From Azolla caroliniana (Eukaryota > Polypodiophyta): DNA of 64,000 nt. The notes below the pieces were generated by a model. The model saw only the letters and a program-made list of their open reading frames with translations. It searched no databases and had not been told where the DNA came from. Position numbers and translations under genes: made by a program. Of this stretch, positions 20,662-30,771 are shown piece by piece (within the stretch, counting starts at the first letter, position 1; each line of letters begins with the position of its first letter). The stretch covers positions 5,270,001 to 5,334,000 of the forward strand of contig JBHGNT010000013.1 in NCBI GenBank assembly GCA_043228905.1, written 5' to 3'.

Positions 20662-20997
20662 GCGGAGTACATGGTGGCTGTGGAAGCCGGCAAGGAAATA
20701 TTATGGATGGAGGAATTCATCGGAGAGCTCGGTATCTGGCAAGATGAATACCGGCTCTATTGCGATAGTCAAAGTGCCATCCACCTTGCTAAGAACGCAA
20801 CGTACCATTCCAGGATGAAGCATATCCAACGTAGGTATCACTGGATCCGGGAGTGAGTAGAAGATCGAGAGTTCGCGCTGATGAAGATCCACATGGCCAA
20901 GAACGGGTCAGATATGCTGACCAAAGTGCTAATACCTGACAAGCTGGATGCATGTCGGAAGCGGATTGGACTAGTAAGACACCCCATGCCGGAGTGA
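20662..20997 (+). pseudogene. COP2-a RNase H, C-terminal part
   Basis: Resumes after GAGX-A: AEYMVAVEAGKEILWMEEFI, YCDSQSAIHLAKNATYHSR, HIQRRYHWIRE, a stop, then SDMLTKVLIPDKLDACRKR and RHPMPE with the terminal stop at 20995-20997. The family catalytic Asp in CDSQSA is present. The polypurine tract GAAGGGGGAGTT follows (20996-21007). Confidence 0.9.
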
Positions 20998-21007
20998 AGG
21001 GGGAGTT

Positions 21008-21084
21008 TGTTAGGAAACAGGTCCCTCCGGATGGGAAATGGGACTAGTAAGACGAAGGATGCATGTTAGAAGCGGATCAGACTA
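21008..21084 (+). repeat. Truncated COP2-a 3' LTR and junction patch
   Basis: Only about 40 bases of the 3' LTR (TGTTAGGAAACAGGTCCC...) remain. Then comes a 45-base patch in which GACTAGTAAGACGAAGGAT occurs twice around GATGCATGTTAGAAGCGGAT, copied from the COP2 pol end at 20944-20980. It joins COP3 integrase at AAGACGAAGGATCAAG, a string shared by both sides, pointing to microhomology-driven templated repair. Confidence 0.7.
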
Positions 21085-21735
21085 GTAAGACGAAGGATCA
21101 AGTGTTATCCGTCTTCAAAGAGTTCCAAGTGAGGGCCGAGAGAGAAACTGGCCGAAAATTGAAGGCAGTCCGAGCGGTGATTGACAGAGAGTATCGTGGA
21201 TCGTTTGAGGAATATTGCCAAAATCAAGCAATCCGGCTCGTGCATACTGTGCCGAAGACACCAAAGCTTAATGGGTTGGCCGAGAGAATGAATCAGATCA
21301 TAATGGAAAGGGTCTGAAGTATGCTTGCACATGCTAAGTTACCGAAGATGTTCTGGGCTGAGGCACTAGTGATGGCACCGTACGTGATAAACCGATCACC
21401 CTTAGTACCCTTGGAGGGTGATATTCAACAAAGGGCCCCCCGTGGCAAAGACGTATCGTACCGACATTTGAGGGTGTTCGGCTGTCTTACTTTTGTGCAT
21501 GTGGCAAAGGGCTAGAGGGGGAAGTTGAACCCGAAATCTTGGCCATGCATATTTCTCGGCGACGGCAATGATGAATTTCGTTATCGGCTATGGGATCTAG
21601 ATGAGAAGAAAGTGATTAGCCATGACATTGTTTTCATGGAGGGAAAGACAATAGTTGACTAGGAGATTGACAATAAGTCTCGAACTACCGAATTGAACTG
21701 AGTTGATGCTCGGCCGAATCGAGTTGAAGTGGATC
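21085..21735 (+). pseudogene. COP3 integrase core and C-terminal part (fragment)
   Basis: KDQVLSVFKEFQVRAERETG, KLKAVRAVIDREYRG (catalytic Asp-Asn-Gly altered to VIDRE), NGLAERMNQIIMERV with catalytic Glu, LAHAKLPKMFWAEAL, HLRVFGCL, CIFLGDGNDEFRYRLW and IVFMEGKTIVD. It most likely continues the COP3 copy that stops at 10515, displaced by a 10.5-kb block. The CHR target TACCGACATTTGAGG is uninterrupted here (about 21457). It is cut at 21735 by the LINE. Confidence 0.8.
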
Positions 21736-24345
21736 AGGTCAACAAAGAAATTTTTAATCAGTTTAAACGGAAAAATAAACCTCTTTCTATTACCTCTTTG
21801 AAGTGGCTTGATGGATCCTACACATCAGATGAATATGAGATGCGAGATATAGTCTCAGATTACTACCATCAATTGTTGTTTGCGAAATCTTTTTCAGCAA
21901 ATAGTCTTTACAAGAGACAACTGTTCAACAAAAGGTTACAAATGTAATGGCGTCTCATTTATTGCAACCATTCACACCGCAAGAGGTCTTTTTTGTAGCT
22001 AAATCCTTAGGAAAGGATGTCAGTCTGGGAACAGATGGAATAGGAGTTGGTTTCTATTTGCATTATTGGGATTTTCTGGGTTCCCTACTTACTAGAGCGG
22101 TTAATTTAATATTTTTAAGTGGTAGTATGCCTGCAGAATGGACGGAACGAATCATATATATGATCCCTAACTCGGATGCCCAATGTGATGAAGTCGCCAA
22201 GTGGAGGCCAATAACATTCCTTAATGATGTGTACAAGATTGTGGCAAAAACCATTGCATTCAGACTAAGATCAATGTTGCCATCTATTATTCATGACACT
22301 CAATCTGGTTTTCTGCAAGATAGAAGCATTTTTTATAACATCTTTTTGTTTTGGGAAATGGTTGCTTTAGCTCAGCAAAATAAACAACAACTTGCAGTAT
22401 TTTTGCTGGACTTTGAGAAGGCTTATGATAAAGTGGATTGGGACTTTCTTGAGGCAGTGCTGTCAAGATTAGGCTTTCTTGCTGCATGGATAAAAGGTGT
22501 CTCTGCCCTATATAGGCATGCTTCTAGTTCCGTCTTGTTTGCTGGAGGATATGGGCCATTATTTCTTATCTCCAGGTCAGTTCAGCAAGGATGCCCTCTT
22601 CCCCGTTTCTTTTCATCTTGTTTGGGGAAGCCTTGTCCTCCTACCTAAGATCCATAACATTACCTTTTACACAACCTAGTGTATTGGATGCTGAATTTGC
22701 AGATGACACAACCCTTTATGTTAATGGGGAGATTGGAAATCTTGGTCGGGTACAAGATACTTTGCAAGTTTTTTCAGATGCTACAGGTGCATCACTTAAT
22801 TGGAACAAGTCAATTGGAATTTGGGTAGGTGAAGAAACTCACCCTGCATGGTATGCAGGTCCTTCTTTCCGATGGCTTCATCATGGTGAACTAGTTCGTT
22901 ATTTGGGATGTATGGTTGGCATAGATTTGCGGCCAGAAGCAATGTTATCACCACTACTATTATCAATAAAATGTAAACTAATACATTGGGATGCCCAACA
23001 ATTGTCCTTTGCAGGTCGGGTTATTGTAGCCAACTTTGTATTGCTAGCTTCAATGTGGTTTATATCATCCATTTGGCTAAGTTCTAGATCTGCAATAACG
23101 AAAGTGCAAAGTTTGATTCGGAATTTCGTTTGGGGGAAAACAAGGATCTCCAACGGTAGCCAAAGTTGCTTGGAATGTGTTAATACAACCTAAAAGCAAT
23201 GGAGGTTTGATAGACCCTTTAATGCAATCAAGAGCCCTTTTGACTAAGTTTGTGATTAGAGGATTGCTGCCAGGATCAGAATCTTGGAAAGAGATATTTC
23301 TAAATCAGTTGATGTAGTTAAGTCCTAAGACAGGCGGTGTTTGGTCACCCTCTTTAAAATGGTTATTCCTGAATGATGTACAAACACCAAGGCGGGATCT
23401 TGCATCCAATAGATTTTTGCTAGGAATCATAAGGGCATGGGATGTGATTAAGTCATTCTTGCTTAAGGAGAAGCCTTCTACGTGGGATGCGCTACTTAAT
23501 CAACCTCTTCTTGCCAATTCTTTATTTCGGGATAATGCAAGAAAAGTGTTGGGCTTGAGAACTCACCTTGCCTAGGGAAAATTGGATAATGGGCATGCTG
23601 CATCTGTAAGAACGTGGAATCATTTTCAACAAATGTCACAATAATATCGTCTTGCACAATTACAATCAGTTCATGGTGCCAAGATAAGGACCGCTAGTAT
23701 ATCAACAACATATTCTTCGTTTTCTACAACCTTTCAACCCATGAAGGAACATATGTAGTTTGGATGCTTCATAAATGACACATTGGTGGCTGCCAAGGCA
23801 ATTTCACTTAATGGGTGCACTTCTTACTTTAAGGTCCTAGACAATCATACATTACAACCTTACACCTTAGGGTGTAGTTATCTACAACACTTGCGAAGTG
23901 CACTAGTTAGAGTCGTTGCTAAATTTGGAAAGAAATGGATGCTCGATCCTTATCCTTCAATTGCTCATACGTGTGATATGTTTTGGTTATATGCAAAAGA
24001 CCCAGTTGTAAGATTAACGTTGGGATCTAGGGGGCTGGTTTTGGTCACATTCCTTGGGGGAACAGATCATAAAGGTTCCTTTCTTTCAATACTCAGTAAA
24101 ACTTGGAAGAGCACTATTGTTTTCTCAGATTGCAAGGATACCAACAACTCAGAAACATTGAACCACTTGGGGGATCTCAACTAGAAATGGATTACCACTA
24201 CGACATCTGGGTTTCCTCCTTCTTTAGGCTTTGTTGCATGTTCTGCATTTTCTTGAATATTGTACATGTTTGCATATGGAAAGAGGGTACTATGATGCTA
24301 TGATGCTCTCTTCTTGTTGATGAAGTTAAATGTTCTTGTCCTTTT
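21736..24345 (+). pseudogene. LINE (L1-like) ORF2: RT domain and C-terminus, 5'-truncated
   Basis: No endonuclease domain; it starts in the linker before RT (FNQFKRKNKPLSITSLKWLD). RT motifs follow in order: ITFLNDVYKIVAKTIAFRL, QSGFLQDRSIFYNIF, VFLLDFEKAYDKVDWDFL, VQQGCPL then frameshift to PFLFILFGEALSSYL, FADDTTLYV (catalytic, about 22697) and GASLNWNKS. A thumb/connection region with FAGRVIVANFVLLASMWF follows. The C-terminal part is broken by frameshifts and at least four stops. No RNase H is evident. It is inserted into COP3 integrase sequence; 5' truncation is typical of target-primed reverse transcription. Confidence 0.9.
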
Positions 24346-24574
24346 TGTTGTTGTTGTTGTTGTTGTTGTTTGTGTTTTTCTCCTTTATACATTTGAGAGT
24401 CTTTTACATGCATATGCTTGAATCTTGTACAGGTTCACATGTGGAAAGGGCGTCCTATGATGATACAATGTTCTTGTTGTTCTGTTTGAGCATGTTTGTT
24501 GTTGTTCTGGCTATTCACAACATGTTCTTGTTCAATATGTTATTGTTGCTCTATCTGTTTGTTGTTGGAAAGAG
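24346..24574 (+). repeat. (GTT)n run and partial duplicate of the LINE 3' end
   Basis: (GTT) repeats at 24346-24372 end the LINE-like sequence, perhaps as its tail. The segment CTTGAATCTTGTACAGGTTC...GATGATACAATG (24418-24475) repeats 24253-24305 (CTTGAATATTGTACATG...ATGATGCTATGATG), so the 3' terminus is partly duplicated. Confidence 0.5.
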
Positions 24575-24662
24575 TAAGGTGCAGAGGCTTATACACAGAT
24601 GTAGTCGGCTTAGCAGGACTGTAGCAACACTTAGGTAAACACAGATAAATGGAGAATACACA

Positions 24663-24730
<68 letters not shown>

Positions 24731-25090
24731 AACAAAAGAACTAAATTCAAAATAATGGTGCTCTGTACATATGACTGTGCTGAATGAGAACTTTTATACA
24801 AGCCCTGACAATAGGCTGACACAAGTACCGTTAGTACTTGAATACTCATAAATGAGCTTGACACTAACTCGAACCATAATATTCCTCTTTACTAGCATAG
24901 GAATATAGGCCCCTAACGCTATAACTACCAAAGTATTCCTAACACTCAGATTAGGAATATAGGCTCTAACGGCCTATCGGCCTTATCCTAGGTTGCCCAA
25001 ATGTCGGCTTATTCAACCGACTTCCTCAGCCGACTTAGTTGTCGGCTTCGTCAACTGACTTCCTCAACTGATGTTGAGCTTGTCTCTCCA
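24575..25090 (-). repeat. COP1 copy II 3' LTR, divergent, with (GA)n
   Basis: Ends on the right at GTTGAGCTTGTCTCTCCA, equivalent to the TGTTGAGAGACAAGCTC start of COP1 LTRs read on the minus strand. It shares ACTTTTATACAAGCCCTGACA and GTACTTGA-TACTCATAAATGAGC with other COP1 LTRs. An uninterrupted (GA)n of about 62 bases sits at 24667-24728. The left boundary is diffuse. Confidence 0.7.
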
Positions 25091-25650
25091 CCCTCTCCCT
25101 TAAGCTCAACTTGAGGTTCCTCCTACTCCGCCGGTTCTTCACTTTGGCCTCTCTTGGCTTCACGCCTTCTTGCATGCGCTCCACGACCCGTCTGGTCCCA
25201 CGCTCCTCGACCTGTTTAGTCGGCTTGTCTATTGTTGAGGCCTTCGTCAGCCTCCTTCTGGCTCTGTGACTTCGGCGCCCCTCAATCCATCGGCTCTCCT
25301 GCTTTGGCATTATCTCTAGCTGCCTTATCATCCGTCTGGCCATTATGTTACTCAGTTCTTCTGAACCACTTCCTTCGATCGAGTGGGTTGTCTTCGACTC
25401 GTCTCCTTGCCGGCCTTTGACCACATCTGACCATGTTTTGGTCTTGGCCCTTTTGTTCGGATTGGCTTTACCATCTGTCTTGCCTCTTTCGGATTGGTCT
25501 CCCCCTTGTTCAATTGACTTTGGTTCCGGTTTGTCCTTCTGATCGCTCCCCTGCATCCATCTTCTGCTTCTTCAACCGTTCCAAAATCGAATTCTTCATC
25601 TGATTCAGATCCTCTGAATTCAACTCTCCCGGTACGTCTCCCCCTCAAGT
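25091..25650 (-). pseudogene. COP1 copy II accessory region between RNase H and LTR
   Basis: Minus-strand coding-like sequence between two polypurine tracts (CTTGAGGGGGAG at 25638-25649 and CTTAAGGGAGAGGG at 25091-25104). After RNase H the frame reads LRGRRTGRVEFRGSESDEEF, then a shifted frame carries KTKTWSDVVKGRQGDE and a strongly basic RRSHRARRRLTK segment. The motif KTxTWSDVVKG recurs in COP1-b (near 56600). It has no RT-related motif. An acidic start and basic end resemble accessory or Gag-like nucleic-acid-binding proteins, but the function is unknown. Decayed by frameshifts. Confidence 0.55.
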
Positions 25651-27173
25651 TCGGCCTGTCGAGGTGATGCAAACCAAGCTCGCTTGAAAATTGTAGCAAC
25701 TTGTCTAGGCCAAGAGGTTTGCTGAAGATGTCGGCTACTTGCCAATCCGTGGGAACATACACGAGTTCCACTTCACTGGAGAGAACTCGCTCACAGAGAA
25801 AATAATAGTGCACCTCAATGTGCTTATTCTGGGCGTGGAAGACATGGTTCTTTGCTACCTGGATGCTACTAAGGTTGTCACGATAGATCATCGTCGGATG
25901 GGCAACCTCCATCCGCAGATCCTTAAGTAGCCGATTAAGCCATATCGCTTCACATGAAGCGACAACCGCTCCTCTGTATTAGGCCTCCGTGCTTGACAGT
26001 GTAATTGTCAGCTACTTCTTTCTACACAAAGTGATCGCAACACTTCCACGTAAGAACATAAACCTTGATATAGACCTACGATCGACGACATTTGTAGCCT
26101 AATCGGCATCCGTCTAGCCGACTACCTGTCCTGCTACACCTACCTGATACAACCCACGTTCCTTCGTGCCGCTCACATATCGCATGATTCGATGCGCGCA
26201 CTGAGGTGATTGGTTTTCGGGTGCGACCTAAATTGATTGATCAGACCAACTAGATTATTGAGGTCCAGTTGTGTGATGGAGGCTTCCGACAATCTGTCAG
26301 AACCGTGTCGGGTTGTATGCATTTCCTGATTTGGGGCAAACCTTGACATTCCTATCAAGAGGAGTCGAAATGGATTTACAATCCATCATGCCAAACTTGG
26401 AGAGCACATTCAACTCTCCCGGTACTTGTCCCCCTCAAGGTTGGCATGTCGAGGTGTTGCAAACCAAGCTCACTCCAAAATTGTTGCAACTTGTCTAGGC
26501 CAAGAGGTTTGGTGAAGATGTTTGCTACCTGCTGGTCCTTCGGAACATACACGAGTTCCACTTCACTAGAGAGAACTCGCTCACAGACAAAATAATAGTG
26601 CACCTCAATGACAGTGCTTATTCTGAGCATGGAAGACAGGGTTCTTTGATACATGGATGCTACTAAGGTTGTCTCAATAGATCGTCGTCGGATGGGCAAC
26701 CTCCATCCGCAAATCCTTAAGTAGTCGATTGGCCATATCACTTCGCATGAAGCGACAACCACTCCTCTGCATTAGGCCTCCCAACTAAGAACATAAACCC
26801 TGATATAGACCTATGATCGATGACATTTGCAGCCCAATCGACATCCATCTAGCCGACTAACTATCCTGCTACACCTACCTGATACAACAACCCACGATCC
26901 TTTGTGCCACTCACATATCGCATGATTCGATGCGCGCACTGAGGTAATCGATTTTCAAGTGCAACCTAAATTGACTGATCAGACCAATTGGAATACTGAG
27001 GTCCGATTGGGTGATGGTCAGACAGATGAGGCTTCGGACAATCTGTCAGAACCGTGTCGGGTTGTACACATTTCCTGATTTGGGGCAAAGCTTGACATTC
27101 CTGTCAAGAGGAGTCAAAATAGATTTACAATCCATCATGCCGAACTTGAAGAGCACATTCAACACATAATGAC
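25651..27173 (-). pseudogene. COP1 copy II RNase H and RT C-terminus, tandemly duplicated
   Basis: RNase H motifs MIYRDNLSSIQVAKNHVFHA, HIEVHYYFLCERVLSSEVEL and LGLDKLLQFSSELGLHHLD occur at 25.65-25.93 kb. They recur near 26.44-26.73 kb (VHYYFVCERVLSSEVELVYV, LGLDKLQQFWSELGLQHLD). The duplicated unit is about 750-790 bp (25621-26410 and 26411-27160). ATTCAAC at both edges is the likely microhomology. RT C-terminal traces (SDRLSEASITQLDL) lie at 26.2-26.4 kb. Stops are frequent. Confidence 0.75.
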
Positions 27174-27828
27174 GTTGGTTGATCAATATGCCTTTGGGAT
27201 CACTTCAATCCCAAGGAGGTAGCGAAGGTCCCCCAGATCCTTCATCTCGAATGATGCAGCAAGTTGGGACTTGATGTGGCCGATTTTCTCCAAGGCAACG
27301 CTGACGATGAGTAGATCATCAACATAAAGTAAAATACTTACCGGCCCATGTTGACCCTACCAAATGAACAATGAAGAGTCCAACTTTGACGTAGAAAACC
27401 CCATCCGATGCAATCATTGTGTGATCTTCGCGTTGCAAGCACGTTGGTCTTTCTTTAATCTGTAGAGAGACTTCTTCAGTCAGCAGACATCTGACGTATT
27501 CAATTCAGATAGAAATACGGGGGAGCATGTACACCCATTCCTCAAGGTCACCTTGCAAGAATGCATTCTTTACATCCATCTGATGTAGATGCCATTTGAA
27601 GTTGGTTGATCAATATGCCTCGGGATCACTTCGATCTTGAGGAGGTAGTGAAGATCGCCCAGATCCTTTATCTTCAATGATGCAGCAAGTTTGGACTTGA
27701 TGCGGCCGATTTCCTCCAAGGCGGCGCCAACGATAACTAGATCATCAACATAAAGTAAAATACTTACCGGCCCATGTTGATCTTACCAGATGAACAATGA
27801 AGAGTCCAACTTTCACATAACAAACCTT
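27174..27828 (-). pseudogene. COP1 copy II RT, 3' portion, with 427-bp partial tandem duplication
   Basis: Two copies of GTTGGTTGATCAATATGCC (27174 and 27601) mark a 427-bp period. In the minus direction the first copy starts FVM*KLDSSLFIW with SILLYVDDLVI, exactly where the plus-strand copy at 45357 ends (MGFV). The second copy includes [17 protein letters not shown] as well. The left side of this block abuts the COP3 3' LTR, with CAAAC (GTTTG on the minus strand, 27821-27825) as the target duplication, separated by three extra bases. Confidence 0.75.
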
Positions 27829-28371
27829 AGTTAGGAATCGACCGGCCACAACTGGTTTAACGTTCGTATTCGTGTGCAGAAAACAAGAACTAGTACATAG
27901 ACAAGAAAAACGTGAAGACACAGGGACACCGATATTTTACATGGAAAATCTGAAATGGGAAAAACCACGGGGGTCCACAAACCCCGAGAAAACATATCAC
28001 TATAGTAGAGAGGAAGTATAAATACGGAACTTGGAGGTAGCGGCCTCGAGTTCTCCTCCGTTTGATAGACGACTATAGAGTTATACTCTCACTCTCTTAG
28101 TCACAGTTACAGAGGCAACTACCTTGTTCTAACTTTTCAATAATGATCACTAACTCAATAATGGTCTACCCTAATTGCTTATAAACCAAAGCAACTTTCT
28201 GGCTATTTACAAGTATAGCTCCTAAGAGATATTTTTGACTATTTACAATTATAGTCTTCCGAAACGATGTCTATTTTCAATTTCGATTTCGGCCTTAGCC
28301 TATTTGTCCTGGCCAAGATACTCACCAACACGGTCCTTCTCTTCCCATCTAGAGGGACATGTGTCCCAACA
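27829..28371 (-). repeat. COP3 copy II 3' LTR
   Basis: Minus-strand start TGTTGGGACACATGTCCC at 28371, end GATTCCTAACT (CA changed to CT) at 27829. 543 bp, same family as 8425-8951 and 45358-45885. The minus-strand upstream purine tract (GTGAAGAGGGAGCT, 28372-28386) is the polypurine primer. Confidence 0.85.
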
Positions 28372-28919
28372 AGCTCCCTCTTCACTCCGGCATGGGGTAC
28401 TTCACCAAATCGAGTCCCTATCGGCACACGTTTAGTTTTCGGCTGACAACACCTTCATTAGCATATCCAATCCGTTTTCGACCGTGTGGAGCAAACTCCT
28501 TTTCTTCTACTACCTCTTGGAGCCAAATTTATCTTCTCTGGATGTGTTTGGTCCTTGAGTGGTAGGCGACATTTTTCGCAAGGTGAATGACACTCTAGTT
28601 ATTGCAATGGAGTTGGAATTCCTCCAGCTGAATTCCCAACTCACTGATAAACTCCTTCATCCATGTGATTTCCTTGCCGGCTTCCACTGCAGCCATATAT
28701 TCGGTTTCCTTGGTCAACTACGCCACGACGTTCTGCAGCCTCGGCTGTCACGAAATGGCTCCCCCTGCATAAGTCATTATGTACTCGAACGTGGATCAGG
28801 TGGTATCCTCATCCGCCAACAAGTCCGTGTCAGTATAACCTTCCAGTGTGGGGTTACCTGAACCGAAACGGAGACAAACGTTCGAGGTTCCTTTTAGGTG
28901 GAGCTGACCGATTTCACAT
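28372..28919 (-). pseudogene. COP3 copy II RNase H
   Basis: The minus strand carries the copia RNase H end: a GGAxSWQ-like start, MAAVEAGKEITWMKEFI-like segment, then AKN-VAYHSRTKHIQR-type and DMLMKVLSAEN-type traces and the CHAG stop before the purine tract. It is fragmented by frameshifts. The region is cut at 28919/30772 by the large solo LTR; deleting that insert and one 4-base flank restores the frame to the RT part at 30772. Confidence 0.65.
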
Positions 28920-30771
28920 TGTCGTGTGGTTTTTCACACACGATATGAAAACTAGAAAAATAAGTATTTAAGATTAGCTTAATGTATTCGTATGGAAAGA
29001 TAGATTTCTTCAAGAGCTTCATAACGTATTTCACTACGCATGAAACGGATAAACAAGTGTCAAGTTATGTGAGTGTGAAGTTTAAAGAAAAAAAAAGAAA
29101 AGACAAAACTGTGAGATATCCCACATAGATAGGACAACATTGGAACCCATGATATATAAGGGAAACCAAAACATATTCATTCTATCAGTGTGTGGAGCAC
29201 AGAATGTTCAATGTGACTTGGGCTACACTGTGTGGTGTGCACGCTTCGAGCGTACGTGCATATGCACGATCGTCTTGACGCTTTGGGCGTACGTGTGTGT
29301 GCACGGTAGCATGGATGTTTTCGGACGTATGCGCATGTGCACGTTTTTGGACGTACGGGCGTGTGGAAGTTGTGTGCACGGTAGTGTGGATGTTTTTGGA
29401 CGTATGTGCATGTGCACGTTTTCAGACGTACGACCGCGTATCCGTTTCGGACGGATGAGCGTGCGGATGCGTACACGGCGCGGTCGGGATGTGCGTGTGC
29501 ATGGATGCGTACATTGCGCAGTCTGGACTTTTGTGCGCGGACGCGTCTACAGTTTGGTTGTGACACATGTACGGATTGCGCACGAGCTAAACTTTATGGA
29601 TGATTGGGTCATTTGGCCGAAGTATACACATGGTCGCATGCAACTAAAAGCCAAGGCCATGCAACTAAAAGACGTTTTCGGACGTACGGGTGTGTGCAAG
29701 TTTCGGGCGTACGCATGCACGGCCGCGTGTCCGTTTCGGACAGACGAGCGTGCAGATGCGTACACGGGGCGGTCGGGATGTGCGTGTGCGTGGATGCATA
29801 CATTGCGCAGTCTGGACTTTTGTGCGCGGACGCGTCTACGGTTTGGTTGTGACACACGTACAGATTGCGCACGGGCTAAACTTTATGGATGATTGGGTCA
29901 TTTGGCCGAAGTATACGGATGGTCGCATGCAACTAAAAGCCAAGGCCATGCAACTAAAAGACGTTTTTGGACGTACGCGCGTGTGCAAGTTTCGGGCGTA
30001 CGCTTGCATGGTCGCGTGTCCATTTCGGATGGACGAGCGTGCGGATGCGTACACGGCGTGGTCGGGATGTGCGTGTGCATGGATGCGTACATTGCGCAGT
30101 CTGGACTTTTGTGCGCGGAAGCGTCTACGGTTTGGTTGTGACACACGTACGGATTGCGCACGGGCTAAACTTTATGGATGATTGTGTCATTTGGCCGAAG
30201 TATACGGATGGTCGCATGCAACTAAAAGCCAAGGCCATGTAACTAAAAGTAAAAGGCATGCAACTAAAAGTAGAGGCCATGCAACTAAGAATAGAGGCAA
30301 TGCAACTAAAAGTGGACATGTAAAGTAACATTGGGGAGGAGGATCAACAAAGAGCTCGATATATGTTCCCTTTTTTCCCTCTACTTTTTGTTTCTTTTCC
30401 CCTTCTTCTTCTCTCTCCCATTCCTTGGGGAAGAAATCTCTCTCATATTGATATCGGACCACTCCTTACATGGTTGTTGGCTCCTTCCTTTCAAGAATAA
30501 TCTCTCATATTCATATTGGACCACTTCTCATATGGTTGTTGGCTCCTTTCTTTAAAAATTTTATCTCTCATTTTCATCTCCAACCCGTTGTAACAAGATT
30601 CTTGAATTATAAAAGAATCTATTTTCTGATGTAATAAACGAACGTTTTCTCTCATCTACTCGTCTTATATGTGAATTTTGCTTGTGTTGTACGTGTTGTA
30701 CTAAATCCTTCTAGTCCAGAACCCCGACGGTTCCGCCTTGCGATCGCACATAGTGACGGATTTTCACGACA
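28920..30771. mobile_element. 1.85-kb solo LTR of a GAGX-related family
   Basis: Begins TGTCGTGTGG and ends TTTTCACGACA. The end block CTAGTCCAGAACCCCGACGG with TTCCGCC parallels the GAGX LTR end (CTAGTCCAAGACCCCCGCGG, TCCCGCC). It has a TATA-like GATATATAAGG at 29151, an AATAAA signal at 30633, and no coding motif. Four-base flanks ACAT and ATGT are imperfect. Removing the insert plus four bases restores the COP3 RT frame (MENMKSVSST, compare MLEAKPVGST), which supports a simple insertion. No internal region or second LTR, hence solo. Confidence 0.75.
29400..30254. repeat. 289-bp tandem repeats and short satellites inside the solo LTR
   Basis: Three copies of a 289-bp unit start near 29400 (partial), 29677 and 29966. 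Each contains GGACGTACG, GTGCGTGTGC, TTGTGCGCGGA and ATGCAACTAAAAGCCAAGGC. Upstream (29300-29440) an ~85-bp unit around GTGTGCACGGTAG is duplicated. Downstream (30215-30325) an 18-21 bp ATGCAACTAAAAG unit is repeated about five times. GGACGTACG/GCGTACG motifs are enriched throughout. Confidence 0.85.

Noticed and set aside
24667-24728. (GA)n run as a coding or regulatory novelty
   Set aside because: A simple microsatellite at the position where all COP1 LTRs carry a short GA run; it is an expansion, not a new feature.
29140-30242. Overlapping Cys/Arg-rich open frames up to 250 codons on both strands
   Set aside because: They arise from the 289-bp GC-rich tandem repeats. All six frames show the same behaviour, the unit is not a multiple of three, and no motif is present.
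29400-30254. CRISPR-like array
   Set aside because: Units are 289 bp with no unique spacers, in a plant retrotransposon LTR; no cas-like gene is present.
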